This document shows positions 1 to 8,886 of a DNA stretch of 64,000 bases, piece by piece (position 1 is the first letter of the stretch; each line of letters begins with the position of its first letter). The translations under genes and the position numbers were made by a program. This DNA comes from Spirochaetia bacterium (lineage in GTDB: Bacteria; Spirochaetota; Leptospiria; Turneriellales; JAOUOS01): positions 1-64,000 of the forward strand of contig JAOUOT010000015.1 of the NCBI GenBank assembly GCA_029880265.1. Direction: 5' to 3'. The notes below the pieces were generated by a model. The model had not been told where the DNA came from and did not search any database. It saw nothing but the letters and a program-made list of their open reading frames with translations.

Positions 1-2085
1 GAAGCGGAAAGTCTTTTTAATCCGCTAAATAAACCCCTTGAATTAATCATAAAGGTAATAAAAGACAATAAAGGAAAAGCCGCCGCGTTTCTAACCATAG
101 CAAAAGACTTAACAAAAGAAAAAGAAAACGAAGAAAAACTAAAGACGCTTGATAAATTAAACAAATTGGTTATAGAGAGTTCAAATATCGGAATCTGGGA
201 AAGGGATCTTATTAACGATACCGTTTATTTTTCGCCCCAATGGAAAGAGCTGATAGGATACAAAGACAATGAAATTAAAAATAATTATAACGAATGGGTA
301 AATCGAATTCATCCCGATGATATGCATAATATTACAAACACAATAACGAGACATTTAAGCGGCAAGCTCCCTTTTTACAAAACAGAATACCGACTGCGCC
401 ACAAAGACGGCACATATAAATGGGTACTTTCGCAGGGCATCGCCTCAAGAAATAAAGACGGTAAACTAAGCCGCTTTACGGGAAGTCATACCGATATAAC
501 CGACATAAAAGAAAAAGAAGAAAAACTCATCTCTATTAATAATATTCTGACAACGCTAAGTATGACAAGCGAGGCCCTTGTTCATCTCGATAATGAAAAC
601 GAACTAATTGAAGAAATATGCCGTATTTTGGTAGATACGGGCGGATATAAACTGGCATTTATTGGCTTTGTCAAAAAAGACAGAATAAAATCTATAGATA
701 TAAAGGCGTCTTACGGCGAGACAAAGTATTTAGATAATATAAAGATTCGCTGGTCAAATACAAAATTAGGAAACGGCCCCGTAGGAGAATCTATTAAAAA
801 GGGAAAGTTGCAGATAATTAATAATTTAGACGAAACCAAATCTTTTCAACCATGGAGAAAACTTGCCTTAAAGCATAACCTTAAATCGAGCATAGCTTTG
901 CCGATAAAATTCGGCAAAGAAACAATGGGCGTTTTAGGCGTTTATTCAGAAAAACTAGACTGTTTTCAAGATAAAGACGTTTTTTTATTAGAGAAATTAT
1001 CCGACGATTTATCATATAAATTAGGTTTTCTAATTAACGAAAAAGAGAAGACAAGAGCCGCGATAAAACTTAAAAAACAAGAGACCCAATTACGCTCAAT
1101 AATCAATAATTCTCCGGCTCTAATTTCAATCAGAGATATAAAAGGGAATATTATTCTGGCCAATAATAACTTTAGGGTAATCGACGATACTTTTCCCGAA
1201 AATATTCTGGGAAAAAATATCCGCGATTTGTTTACGCCCGAACTTGCCGAGAAAATATTTAAAAACGATAAACTTATTTTTAAGAAAAAAAAACCGATTC
1301 AAACCGAAGAGCGCATTTTTCATAAAGACGGCAGCAGACACACCTATTTGACCGTAAAATTTCCAGTATACCTTGAAAAAAAGACCCCCTACGGAACCTG
1401 CGCCATTTCTACCGATATTACAGAGAGAATTGAATCTGAAAAAAAAATAAAAGATTCTCTTTATGAAAAAGACATTCTTTTGCAAGAAATTCATCATCGC
1501 GTAAAAAACAACCTTCAGGTAATATCAAGCCTTCTTCAATTGCAAAGCTATTACAGCGAAAACGCAGGCGTTAAGACGATTTTAGCAGAAAGCCAAAGTC
1601 GAATAAGGGCAATGAGTCTTGCCCATGAAATTTTATATAAATCGCCCAATTTAAGCAAAATTAATTTTAAAGAATATATTGAAAAACTAATTAAAACTCT
1701 ATTTAACATACAAAAACCAAAGAAGCAAAATATCCGTTTGAAATTAAATATTCAAGAAGATAAATATAGAATAGACGCCTCTATTTATTGTGGATTGATT
1801 ATCAACGAGCTTATTACAAATTCCTTAAAATATGCGTTTTCTGAATTGCAATCGGGTGAAATCGGCGTTGTCTTTCATAAAAAAAAGAACAAAGAATGTC
1901 TGCTTGAAGTTTACGACAACGGAAAAGGCGTTAAGAACAAAGATATATTAAAAAACTCAAAATCTTTAGGTCTTAAACTGGTACATATGCTTGTCGAAGG
2001 TCAGTTAAAAGGCAAAATGAATATAATTAATAAAAAGGGTTTAAGATATAAAATTCAATACAAAGAGGCGCTTGATGAACAATAA
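1..2085 (+). CDS. Multi-PAS/GAF sensor histidine kinase, HisKA_2 type (5' end outside window)
   Basis: The frame is open from base 1, so the gene is truncated on the left; 694 codons remain. Visible in order are the tail of one PAS domain (about codons 1-50), a full PAS (about 60-170), a GAF domain (about 180-345), another PAS (about 365-475), a HisKA_2 dimerisation/phosphoacceptor segment with EIHHRVKNN (His pair at codons 498-499), and an HATPase_c domain with N box NELITNSLKYA and G boxes DNGKGV and SLGLKLV. No membrane segment is visible in the part present, so it probably senses a cytoplasmic signal. The stop overlaps the response regulator gene by 11 bases, indicating a coupled two-component pair. 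A TTG at 166 could be mistaken for the start, but it lies inside the frame and cuts a domain. Confidence 0.93.
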   Translation, partial: EAESLFNPLNKPLELIIKVIKDNKGKAAAFLTIAKDLTKEKENEEKLKTLDKLNKLVIESSNIGIWERDLINDTVYFSPQWKELIGYKDNEIKNNYNEWVNRIHPDDMHNITNTITRHLSGKLPFYKTEYRLRHKDGTYKWVLSQGIASRNKDGKLSRFTGSHTDITDIKEKEEKLISINNILTTLSMTSEALVHLDNENELIEEICRILVDTGGYKLAFIGFVKKDRIKSIDIKASYGETKYLDNIKIRWSNTKLGNGPVGESIKKGKLQIINNLDETKSFQPWRKLALKHNLKSSIALPIKFGKETMGVLGVYSEKLDCFQDKDVFLLEKLSDDLSYKLGFLINEKEKTRAAIKLKKQETQLRSIINNSPALISIRDIKGNIILANNNFRVIDDTFPENILGKNIRDLFTPELAEKIFKNDKLIFKKKKPIQTEERIFHKDGSRHTYLTVKFPVYLEKKTPYGTCAISTDITERIESEKKIKDSLYEKDILLQEIHHRVKNNLQVISSLLQLQSYYSENAGVKTILAESQSRIRAMSLAHEILYKSPNLSKINFKEYIEKLIKTLFNIQKPKKQNIRLKLNIQEDKYRIDASIYCGLIINELITNSLKYAFSELQSGEIGVVFHKKKNKECLLEVYDNGKGVKNKDILKNSKSLGLKLVHMLVEGQLKGKMNIINKKGLRYKIQYKEALDEQ

Positions 2086-3028
2086 AATATTAATTGTCGA
2101 AGACGAAAATATTACGGCAACCAGCATTAAACTGATATTAGAACAGGCGGGATATTCAACATGCCCTTTAGCCTCTACGGGAAAAGAAGCGATAAGTATC
2201 GCCCAAAAAGAAAAACCCAATCTTGCGCTTCTCGATATTAAATTAAAAGGAAACATGAACGGCATTGAAACGGGTCAAGTCTTAAAAAAGATGAATATTC
2301 CTATTATCTTTTTAACAGCTTATACCGACGCAGAAATTCGCTCTGAGGCAAAAAAAGTCGAACCTTACGGCTACTTTGAAAAGCCCTTTATTTCAAAAGA
2401 GCTTTTATCTACCATAGAATTCGCTTTATACAAAAGCGTAAACGAAAAAAAGGTTAATCGCTTAAACTTATTATTTAACGCCCAAAGAAAACTTAATAAA
2501 ATATTATTAAAAGAAAATCAAAGCTTATTAAAAATTCGCACAGAAATATGCGATATCTTTGTCAATGAAAACATATATGATATTTCATGGTTGTTACTGT
2601 TTGAAGATAAAAACCTTCTGACTTTTAGTATGAAAGATAAAAAAGAAGAAAAGAAAATAATAAGTTTAATTAATAAAAAAGAAGAAATTAAAAATCTTAT
2701 GAAATGCGCCAATAAAAACAGATATCACGATAAAGCGATATTTACCGTCAATAAAGAGCGATTTTTCAACTCTTGTCCTATTCTGAAAAATATTTCCGAT
2801 GATTTTGTGGCATTTTTATCGCCGCTTTTTTATAACGGCTCCAGAATTGGCATATTTGGAGGAACTTTTGAGATAAGTCAGCTTTATTCTTCAGAAAAAA
2901 AAGAGTCTTATTTTTCTGAAGAACTTGAAATATTCTCAGAATTTGCGGAACAAATAGGCTATAGTATAGGCGAAATCTACATAAATAAAAAAGCTTCTGT
3001 TAAAGAAGAGCTAACCTATCAAATATAA
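2075..3028 (+). CDS. Response regulator with C-terminal GAF-like domain
   Basis: The N-terminal receiver domain is complete: acidic pair in VEDEN, phosphoacceptor Asp54 in LLDIKL, Thr in LTAYTD and Lys in EKPF. No DNA-binding domain follows; residues about 140-305 look like a divergent GAF-type sensory domain. Output is therefore probably protein-protein signalling or phosphorelay. ATG at 2075 is preferred over the TTG at 2072 because AAAGAGG lies six bases upstream. It overlaps the preceding kinase gene, which is its likely cognate partner. The exact output is not deducible. Confidence 0.9.
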   Translation: MNNKILIVEDENITATSIKLILEQAGYSTCPLASTGKEAISIAQKEKPNLALLDIKLKGNMNGIETGQVLKKMNIPIIFLTAYTDAEIRSEAKKVEPYGYFEKPFISKELLSTIEFALYKSVNEKKVNRLNLLFNAQRKLNKILLKENQSLLKIRTEICDIFVNENIYDISWLLLFEDKNLLTFSMKDKKEEKKIISLINKKEEIKNLMKCANKNRYHDKAIFTVNKERFFNSCPILKNISDDFVAFLSPLFYNGSRIGIFGGTFEISQLYSSEKKESYFSEELEIFSEFAEQIGYSIGEIYINKKASVKEELTYQI

Positions 3029-3130
3029 TCTTATAAAAAGAAAAAACTTTACACCCTGTATTTCTTTAATTTTTAATACATTAATAGCGTCGATGCCGCA
3101 TTTTGGTATAAAGGCGCAAGCGAGTAAAAT

Positions 3131-4009
3131 ATGTTTGTTATAAGAAGTTATATTAAAAAAAATATCATTAAAGACTATAAATTTATTCGCTTTTTTGCAT
3201 TAATATTCGTTTATTTCTTTCAAACTCATACGGTATACTCTGTAGAAGAACTAGATAATGCCGACGTTGAATATATAGGCATCATTTACGACAAAGCTCT
3301 CGAAAAATATAATATGCAAAAATATGAAGCCTCTCTTGAAGATATACGGCATGTCATAAAATCAGATATGACAAATTATAATTTGCGCTATTTAGCCGCT
3401 CATAATCACTGGAGACTGGGTAATTATGATTCTGCTATCGCGCATTTTGAAACCGCTATGAATAAAAATTCTCAAAAGCCCGGGTCATATATCGACTTAA
3501 GTCTGCTTTATTTACAATTGAAAAATTATAAGGCAAGCAAAAAGATTCTCTTAAAAGGCATAGACGACTTAAATGCCGCTAATACATCCGTTCCTTCGAA
3601 AGTTTATAACATACTTTCAAGACTCAGCTTTTATGAGGGCAATTTTACCGAAGCGTTAGAATATGCGCAAGAGGCAAAAGCGATATTTAATCAAAATAAG
3701 GCGGGCATCAAAGATAAGTTAGAAGCGGTAATTCTTGAAGCAAGGGCGCATTTAGAATTAAAAAACTTTGAAAAGGCAGAATTATCTGCGTTATGGGCCC
3801 TGAATCTGAAAAAAGATAACCCTTATGCCTATAATTTGCTGGGATATATCTATGAGAAATGGGCAAATACTGTTTCTGACGAAAATAAAAAACAAGAATT
3901 ATTAAAAAAATCCAAAGAAAATTATGAAATAACAATTCACAACTCAAATAATCCTGAAAATTTAAATAAGCTTATTCAAGAAAATATCAACCGAATCATA
4001 ACTCCGTAA
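3131..4009 (+). CDS. Tetratricopeptide-repeat protein with N-terminal membrane/export segment
   Basis: A basic N-terminus is followed by a hydrophobic stretch (about residues 20-38) ending near VYSVEE, which fits a signal peptide or anchor. The rest is helical with several TPR-like units (for example around residues 50-120 and 150-260, with LGNYDSAIAHFE and AYNLLGYIYEKW). TPR proteins are scaffolds, so no enzymatic role is claimed. The stop is 7 bases before mtaB, suggesting co-transcription. The start is ATG with only a weak upstream purine tract. Confidence 0.8.
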   Translation: MFVIRSYIKKNIIKDYKFIRFFALIFVYFFQTHTVYSVEELDNADVEYIGIIYDKALEKYNMQKYEASLEDIRHVIKSDMTNYNLRYLAAHNHWRLGNYDSAIAHFETAMNKNSQKPGSYIDLSLLYLQLKNYKASKKILLKGIDDLNAANTSVPSKVYNILSRLSFYEGNFTEALEYAQEAKAIFNQNKAGIKDKLEAVILEARAHLELKNFEKAELSALWALNLKKDNPYAYNLLGYIYEKWANTVSDENKKQELLKKSKENYEITIHNSNNPENLNKLIQENINRIITP

Positions 4010-4016
4010 TTTTTAA

Positions 4017-5291
4017 ATGCATAATAAAAATATCGCCCTCGTTAACTTCGGATGCCGATTAAATTCATATGAAACCCAGTCTCTCAAACAAGAAATAGAA
4101 AACAAAGGCTTTAATCTGTGCGGCGAAGACAGGGCAGACTATGTCATAATCAATACTTGTACGGTTACAAACAGGGCCGATCTTAAAAATAAAAATACAA
4201 TCAGAAAAATACACGAAAAAAATAATAGCGCTAAAATTATTGTTACCGGCTGTTACGCTTCAACCGACGCCGAAGAAATTAAAAATCTGCCGGGCGTCTT
4301 TTCTATAATAAACAACCAAAACAAATCTCAGATTCCCGAATATCTTTTAAAAAACACAAATTTAATATCGACTCCGAAAGACGTTTTTAACTATAAAACG
4401 TCTTATCAAAAAGAAAAATCAAGGGCTCATGTAAAAATTCAAGACGGATGCAATAGAGCCTGCTCTTACTGTAAAATACCCTCGGCAAGAGGAAAAGCTA
4501 TTTCAAGAAGTTCTCTCGATATATTAAATGAGACCAGGGCTCTGTTAGATTCGGGCTTTAGAGAAATTATTCTGACGGGCATAAATATAGGCTCTTATAA
4601 AGACGAATCGGGAAAAAACCTTGCTCATTTATTAGATAAATTATGCCTTATTGATAAAGAATTTCTTATAAGAATAAGCTCTATAGAACCCGGCAAAAGC
4701 GTAACAGAACTGGTACCATTCTTTGCTAAAGAATCAAAATTATGCCGATTTATGCATATACCTCTTCAAAGCGGCAGTAGTAAAATCTTAAAGAATATGC
4801 AGCGCGGATATTCTATATCAAAATACTCTAAAATTATTGACAATTTAAGAAAACAATGCCCTGAAATTCATATAGGAACAGATATTATAACGGGATATCC
4901 GGGCGAAAGCGATTTTGAATTTAAAGAAACGGCCGCATTCTTAAACGAAATGCGATTTTCTAATATTCATGTATTTCCCTTTTCAAGAAGAAACGGCACC
5001 CATATTGACGATTTATTAAATCAAAAAACAGGCTTAATTGAAACTCCGTCCGATGAAAAAAAAAGAAGAGTTTCTGAAATTCTAGAGATTAAAGAAAAAA
5101 GTTATAATCATTACATAAAACAAACCTCAGGCGTTAAATTCAGAGCTATTGTTGAAAGATCAAGCGAAAACGGAATAAACGCGTTAACTGAAAATTACGT
5201 AAAACTATACTGCAAAACGCGGGTTAACGAGCCAAGAGGCTCTATTATAAATGTTTCTTATGGTAAAAACGCAAATACTATTTTATTATAG
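4017..5291 (+). CDS. mtaB: tRNA N6-threonylcarbamoyladenosine methylthiotransferase MtaB
   Basis: This radical-SAM enzyme of the MiaB family converts t6A37 to ms2t6A37 in tRNAs reading ANN codons. The N-terminal UPF0004 domain carries the three cluster cysteines C13 (FGCRLN), C48 (NTCTVT) and C79 (TGCYA). The radical-SAM Cx3Cx2C is C145, C149 and C152. The GCRLNSYET signature favours MtaB over MiaB or RimO. A TRAM-like tail follows after about residue 365. Length 424 is normal for MtaB. It lies close behind the TPR gene on the same strand. Confidence 0.93.
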   Translation: MHNKNIALVNFGCRLNSYETQSLKQEIENKGFNLCGEDRADYVIINTCTVTNRADLKNKNTIRKIHEKNNSAKIIVTGCYASTDAEEIKNLPGVFSIINNQNKSQIPEYLLKNTNLISTPKDVFNYKTSYQKEKSRAHVKIQDGCNRACSYCKIPSARGKAISRSSLDILNETRALLDSGFREIILTGINIGSYKDESGKNLAHLLDKLCLIDKEFLIRISSIEPGKSVTELVPFFAKESKLCRFMHIPLQSGSSKILKNMQRGYSISKYSKIIDNLRKQCPEIHIGTDIITGYPGESDFEFKETAAFLNEMRFSNIHVFPFSRRNGTHIDDLLNQKTGLIETPSDEKKRRVSEILEIKEKSYNHYIKQTSGVKFRAIVERSSENGINALTENYVKLYCKTRVNEPRGSIINVSYGKNANTILL

Positions 5292-5307
5292 AATTTTTTT
5301 TCTATCT

Positions 5308-5598
5308 TTATAATTTTATATTCTTTTGAATTTCTGCCATATTTAATTTTTCTAAAACATTGATTTTTTTCTCTTCTATCTTTTGATTGATTTTTTTATC
5401 AAGAAAAAAATAATATGACCAAAGTATGTTTTTATTAGAGTCGTTATTTAATTTCAAAAGCGTTTTTTTAACGTATTTTTTTTCAAATATGATCTGTTTT
5501 TCGAGATTATTAAAGATTTTATCGTAATTTTGATTTTCATTTTGCAGAATATTCAACTGCTTTATCTTATACAAAAGAAGCTTGTATAAGATAAACAA
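5308..5598 (-). CDS. Small Lys-rich helical protein downstream of fliS; FliT-position candidate
   Basis: This 96-residue, highly charged, predicted all-helical protein has no recognisable motif. It begins 2 bases after the fliS stop on the same strand, so the two are almost certainly translated together. In many flagellated bacteria the gene after fliS encodes the small helical export chaperone FliT; position, size and helicity fit, but sequence similarity cannot be claimed. Reality as a gene is supported by spacing and by the lack of another explanation for the interval. FliT assignment is inference only. Confidence 0.55.
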   Translation of the reverse strand: MFILYKLLLYKIKQLNILQNENQNYDKIFNNLEKQIIFEKKYVKKTLLKLNNDSNKNILWSYYFFLDKKINQKIEEKKINVLEKLNMAEIQKNIKL

Positions 5599-5600
5599 AC

Positions 5601-6053
5601 TTAACCCTCGGCGGCAAATCCGCCATATTCGCCGTTTGAATTATGAATTGGCGCCTTATTTTGTGATGCGGCGCTTTTATTCGGATCTACCTCTTGCCAT
5701 GTGTTTTTAAGATCGGTTAAGTAATTTAATATACGCTTTGCCTTATCTGAATTTTTTTCGACATTCGCCTCTAACAGCTCTTTTTTCATGTACGCGTAAA
5801 TATTAAATAAGCTTTCAGAAATCTGACCGCCTTTATCCATATCAAGGGACAACATAAGCTCTGTTATAATATTTTGAGTTTTTATAATATTCTCGTTTGC
5901 GATATCGTATGTCTTAAAACTCTGCATATTTTCTATCGCGGTAGTTAAAAATTTTACCGCACCTTCATATAGCATTACAATTAATTCTTTAGGTTCGGCA
6001 GTCTCTATGCTGTTATTTTTATATTGTAGATACGGATTTGCTGATGGTTTCAT
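5601..6053 (-). CDS. fliS: Flagellar export chaperone FliS
   Basis: FliS binds unpolymerised flagellin in the cytoplasm and hands it to the flagellar type III exporter. The N-terminus with NPYLQYK, followed by PKELIVMLYEGAVKFL and a four-helix pattern to about residue 125, is the family signature. Residues 125-150 form an extra, less conserved tail. GGGAG sits nine bases before the ATG. A FliA-like promoter lies about 70 bases upstream (separate entry). It shows that the organism assembles flagella, which are periplasmic if it is a spirochaete. Confidence 0.92.
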   Translation of the reverse strand: MKPSANPYLQYKNNSIETAEPKELIVMLYEGAVKFLTTAIENMQSFKTYDIANENIIKTQNIITELMLSLDMDKGGQISESLFNIYAYMKKELLEANVEKNSDKAKRILNYLTDLKNTWQEVDPNKSAASQNKAPIHNSNGEYGGFAAEG

Positions 6054-6124
6054 TAAATTCTCCCTATTTTAATAAATCTATTTTAAATAAAGACCTTTAG
6101 CGTCAATATTCACATAGCTTTGTT

Positions 6125-6154
6125 ATTATATCGGCTTAAAACTCTGCTTACTAT
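6125..6154 (-). promoter_or_regulatory. Candidate FliA (sigma-28)-like promoter for fliS
   Basis: Read on the minus strand, TATAGTAA is followed after 12 bases by GCCGATAT. The FliA consensus is TAAAGTTT-N11-GCCGATAA, so the -10 matches 7 of 8 and the -35 matches 5 of 8. The same bases contain TATAAT, so a sigma-70 promoter is an alternative. The position, about 70 bases before fliS, is appropriate for a late flagellar gene. Confidence 0.4.
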
Positions 6155-6196
6155 AGGAAAAAAGGCCCAAATCAATAAAAGTATTCTGAATTGATT

Positions 6197-6832
6197 TTAA
6201 TTAATATTTGCTTTCTCTTTTTTTTGCTTGTTCTTTTTCTTTTTGAGAATAATAATGATAACAATAACGAATATTACTAATATTGCGCCCACAACAGAAT
6301 TGTAAATTTTTAAATATTTCATTACCAAAGACCAGTTTTCGCCTAGCTTGTATCCGCCAAAAATTAATAAGAAATTCCAAATAAAAGTCGCTATGCTAAA
6401 TGACAAAATAAAAAGCCAGATATTCATTTTAGCCATACCAGCTACAATGGCCACAAAAAAGCGAATTCCCGCCGAGAATCTCGATACAATAACCGCTGAA
6501 ATTCCGTATCTTTTAAACCAATGGTGAGTTTTAAGCAGATTTTTAGGATTCAAAAGCTCTTGTAATGAATGAAGTTTTGTTTTTTTGCGAAAATAGCGCA
6601 TCACTTTTTCGCCCATATAGTACATAAAAATAGCTCCGGCCAAAGAGCCTGAATAAACAGAAAATACCAGCGAATACAATGAGATACGCCCCGTTCCGGC
6701 CAGATAACCGCCAAAAACGGTTACAGAATCGCCGGGATACGGCGGAAATATATTTTCAATTACAGAACTGATAAAAACAAACAGCCAATAAATGCTTTCG
6801 GGTATTTTACTTAATATTTCGCTTATATCCAT
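6197..6832 (-). CDS. DedA-family (SNARE-associated/VTT) membrane protein
   Basis: This 211-residue polytopic membrane protein has the DedA signature: an N-terminal ENIFPPYPGD segment with glycine-rich loops, then RFSAGIRFFVAIVAG around residues 120-135, and a C-terminal hydrophobic helix with a basic Lys-rich tail. DedA proteins support lipid-carrier (undecaprenyl phosphate/phospholipid) translocation and envelope homeostasis. AGGG precedes the ATG. It is divergent from the PAP2 gene, also a lipid-phosphate protein, with 139 bases between them. Confidence 0.88.
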   Translation of the reverse strand: MDISEILSKIPESIYWLFVFISSVIENIFPPYPGDSVTVFGGYLAGTGRISLYSLVFSVYSGSLAGAIFMYYMGEKVMRYFRKKTKLHSLQELLNPKNLLKTHHWFKRYGISAVIVSRFSAGIRFFVAIVAGMAKMNIWLFILSFSIATFIWNFLLIFGGYKLGENWSLVMKYLKIYNSVVGAILVIFVIVIIIILKKKKNKQKKEKANIN

Positions 6833-6971
6833 TATTTAACCCTGCGCCCATATTTTTAGGCGCGGTTTGCGTGCTCTTTTGTTTTTTATAATCGCTATCA
6901 CACCCCTTATTTGTTTGTTATCATGACAAGAATTTTTGTTTTCAGCAGGGATTTTTTCTCTACTATGACAA

Positions 6972-7751
6972 ATGGATTTTTTAAGCAAAAATAAAAATAA
7001 TGTTTTTATTTATCTTATAATATTTATTTTCGCCGGTCTAATAATACATATCTATAACCATTCAATATTTAATCTGATTAACGGCTTTTGGCCCGATATT
7101 TTTTCATATCCCATGCTGTTTTTAACTTCTTTTGCAGACGGATTTTTTGTTTTGATATTTTTAACTCTTCTATACCCTTACAGAAAAAATGAATATTTTT
7201 CGGCCCTGATAGCCTTTATCGTTACCGGTATTTTCGTGCAACTTATTAAATATTATTTTCCTATGCCGCGGCCCCTTTCGGTTTTTCCCGAAGAAGATAT
7301 TTTCATACTCGGGATGCAAATCAGAACAAGAAGCTTTCCTTCGGGCCATTCTACATCGGCCATGGTTTTGGCTTGGTATTTAACGCGTACCGATAAAACG
7401 TTATTTAAATATTTATTTTTTTCTTTTGGAGCGTTATCATGCTTATCAAGAGTTTACATAGGGGTTCACTTTCCCTTAGATATATGGGTAGGCGGATGGC
7501 TAGGCTTTGTATCTTCGATATTTTTTCATAAATATTTAATAAAATACAAAATTTTTATTAACCGAGGCGAACTTAAATCTATCGTAATAAATATATTGGG
7601 CGTTTTAATTGTATTTATTTACATATTTTTTTATAATGAAAAAACTAAAGAGCTAGAGTTTATTTTGACTCCTGTAACGGTATTGCTTTCTTTATATTTT
7701 ATTTACAGAGCAATTGTCGATTATAAATTTTTAACTAAAAATAAGGCGTAA
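6972..7751 (+). CDS. PAP2-superfamily membrane phosphatase
   Basis: The three PAP2 motifs are present in order: KYYFPMPRP, FPSGHS and SRVYIGVHFPLD, giving the Arg/His/His/Asp catalytic set facing the periplasm. About six to seven membrane helices are predicted. Family members dephosphorylate undecaprenyl pyrophosphate, phosphatidate or lipid A; which substrate applies cannot be read from the sequence. A GTG-start aminopeptidase gene follows 4 bases downstream, so the two form an operon. Confidence 0.88.
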   Translation: MDFLSKNKNNVFIYLIIFIFAGLIIHIYNHSIFNLINGFWPDIFSYPMLFLTSFADGFFVLIFLTLLYPYRKNEYFSALIAFIVTGIFVQLIKYYFPMPRPLSVFPEEDIFILGMQIRTRSFPSGHSTSAMVLAWYLTRTDKTLFKYLFFSFGALSCLSRVYIGVHFPLDIWVGGWLGFVSSIFFHKYLIKYKIFINRGELKSIVINILGVLIVFIYIFFYNEKTKELEFILTPVTVLLSLYFIYRAIVDYKFLTKNKA

Positions 7752-7755
7752 CTTT

Positions 7756-8877
7756 GTGAAAATATTTATAAATCTTAAAAAGAATAAAATACTCTTTTAT
7801 TTTTTCGTTTTCTCTCTATTAATATCGTTGTTTTTTTTTAAGTGGATACACTATTTATATCATTTGGCCAAACATCAGATATCTATTCTCGGCTCTACAG
7901 TTGAAATTTCAAATATATTAAACAATTCGACTCTGGATGAAAAAACGCGTAAAAAACTGAATTTGTTAATTGAAGTCAAAGATTTTGCTTTAAAAGAATA
8001 TCAATTAAACGAATCAAAGGCCTATTTGACCTTTGTTCAGCTGCCGCGAAACGAACTGGGCTGGAACATAACCGCGGCTTATTCTTTAGAGATGAAAGCA
8101 AAAGAATTTTATTTTCCTTTTATCGGCAGTTTTAGCTACCTGGGTTTTTTTGATAATCAATTAAAAGACAAATGGAAGCAATCTTTATTAAAAGAAAATT
8201 TTGACGTTTATGAAACTACAATAGCCGCTTATTCAACATTAGGTATTTTAAACGATCCCGTTTTCTCAACCTATCTTGAATTTTCTGACTTTTTCTTAAT
8301 ACGGTTAATTTTTCACGAAATCGCTCATGAAAAACTTTATTTTACCGACGATACTAATTTCTCTGAAAGTCTCGCGTCTTTTATTGAGATTGTGATGTTA
8401 AAAATGTTTCTAAAAGAAAAATATCCCGGCCAAATAGGCTCTGATTTTTTACTTTCAAGGAATAAATATTCTAAATATATTTTAACGGTTCATGCCCTTA
8501 TTGATGAATATAAGCATAAATTAGAAAATCTTTATTCTGAAAAGATATCCGACGAAAATAAATTAACCTTAAAAAAGAAATATTTTACTGAATTGCGCCA
8601 AAAATTAACCGAACTAAATGAAAATAAAAAATATGAACCCTTTACACAACCCATTCTTGACGTTCCCGAATTAAATAACGCCTTTTTAATTCAATTCAAA
8701 AGATACAGACCGCATCTAACGGGATTTAAGCCCCTTCTTTTAGAATGCAATGATGACATAATATGCTTTTTCAAGAAATTAGAAAAATTAAAAGATTGTG
8801 ATGTAGAAAAAAGGCAAATATTTCTAAATCAAGAAATTTCTTATTCTAAAATGCTGAACATATGCAGGAATAATTAA
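7756..8877 (+). CDS. Membrane-anchored putative zinc aminopeptidase
   Basis: An N-terminal membrane helix (about residues 12-32) precedes a soluble domain with HEIAHEKLYF and, about 12 residues on, a Glu in FSESLASFIE, the HExxH-like gluzincin arrangement of the predicted bacterial aminopeptidase family PF10023. Length 373 fits that family. The start is GTG, 4 bases after the PAP2 stop. The gene converges on fusA with only 9 bases between stops and no clear terminator. Substrate is unknown. Confidence 0.75.
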   Translation: MKIFINLKKNKILFYFFVFSLLISLFFFKWIHYLYHLAKHQISILGSTVEISNILNNSTLDEKTRKKLNLLIEVKDFALKEYQLNESKAYLTFVQLPRNELGWNITAAYSLEMKAKEFYFPFIGSFSYLGFFDNQLKDKWKQSLLKENFDVYETTIAAYSTLGILNDPVFSTYLEFSDFFLIRLIFHEIAHEKLYFTDDTNFSESLASFIEIVMLKMFLKEKYPGQIGSDFLLSRNKYSKYILTVHALIDEYKHKLENLYSEKISDENKLTLKKKYFTELRQKLTELNENKKYEPFTQPILDVPELNNAFLIQFKRYRPHLTGFKPLLLECNDDIICFFKKLEKLKDCDVEKRQIFLNQEISYSKMLNICRNN

Positions 8878-8886
8878 AAATCAAAT

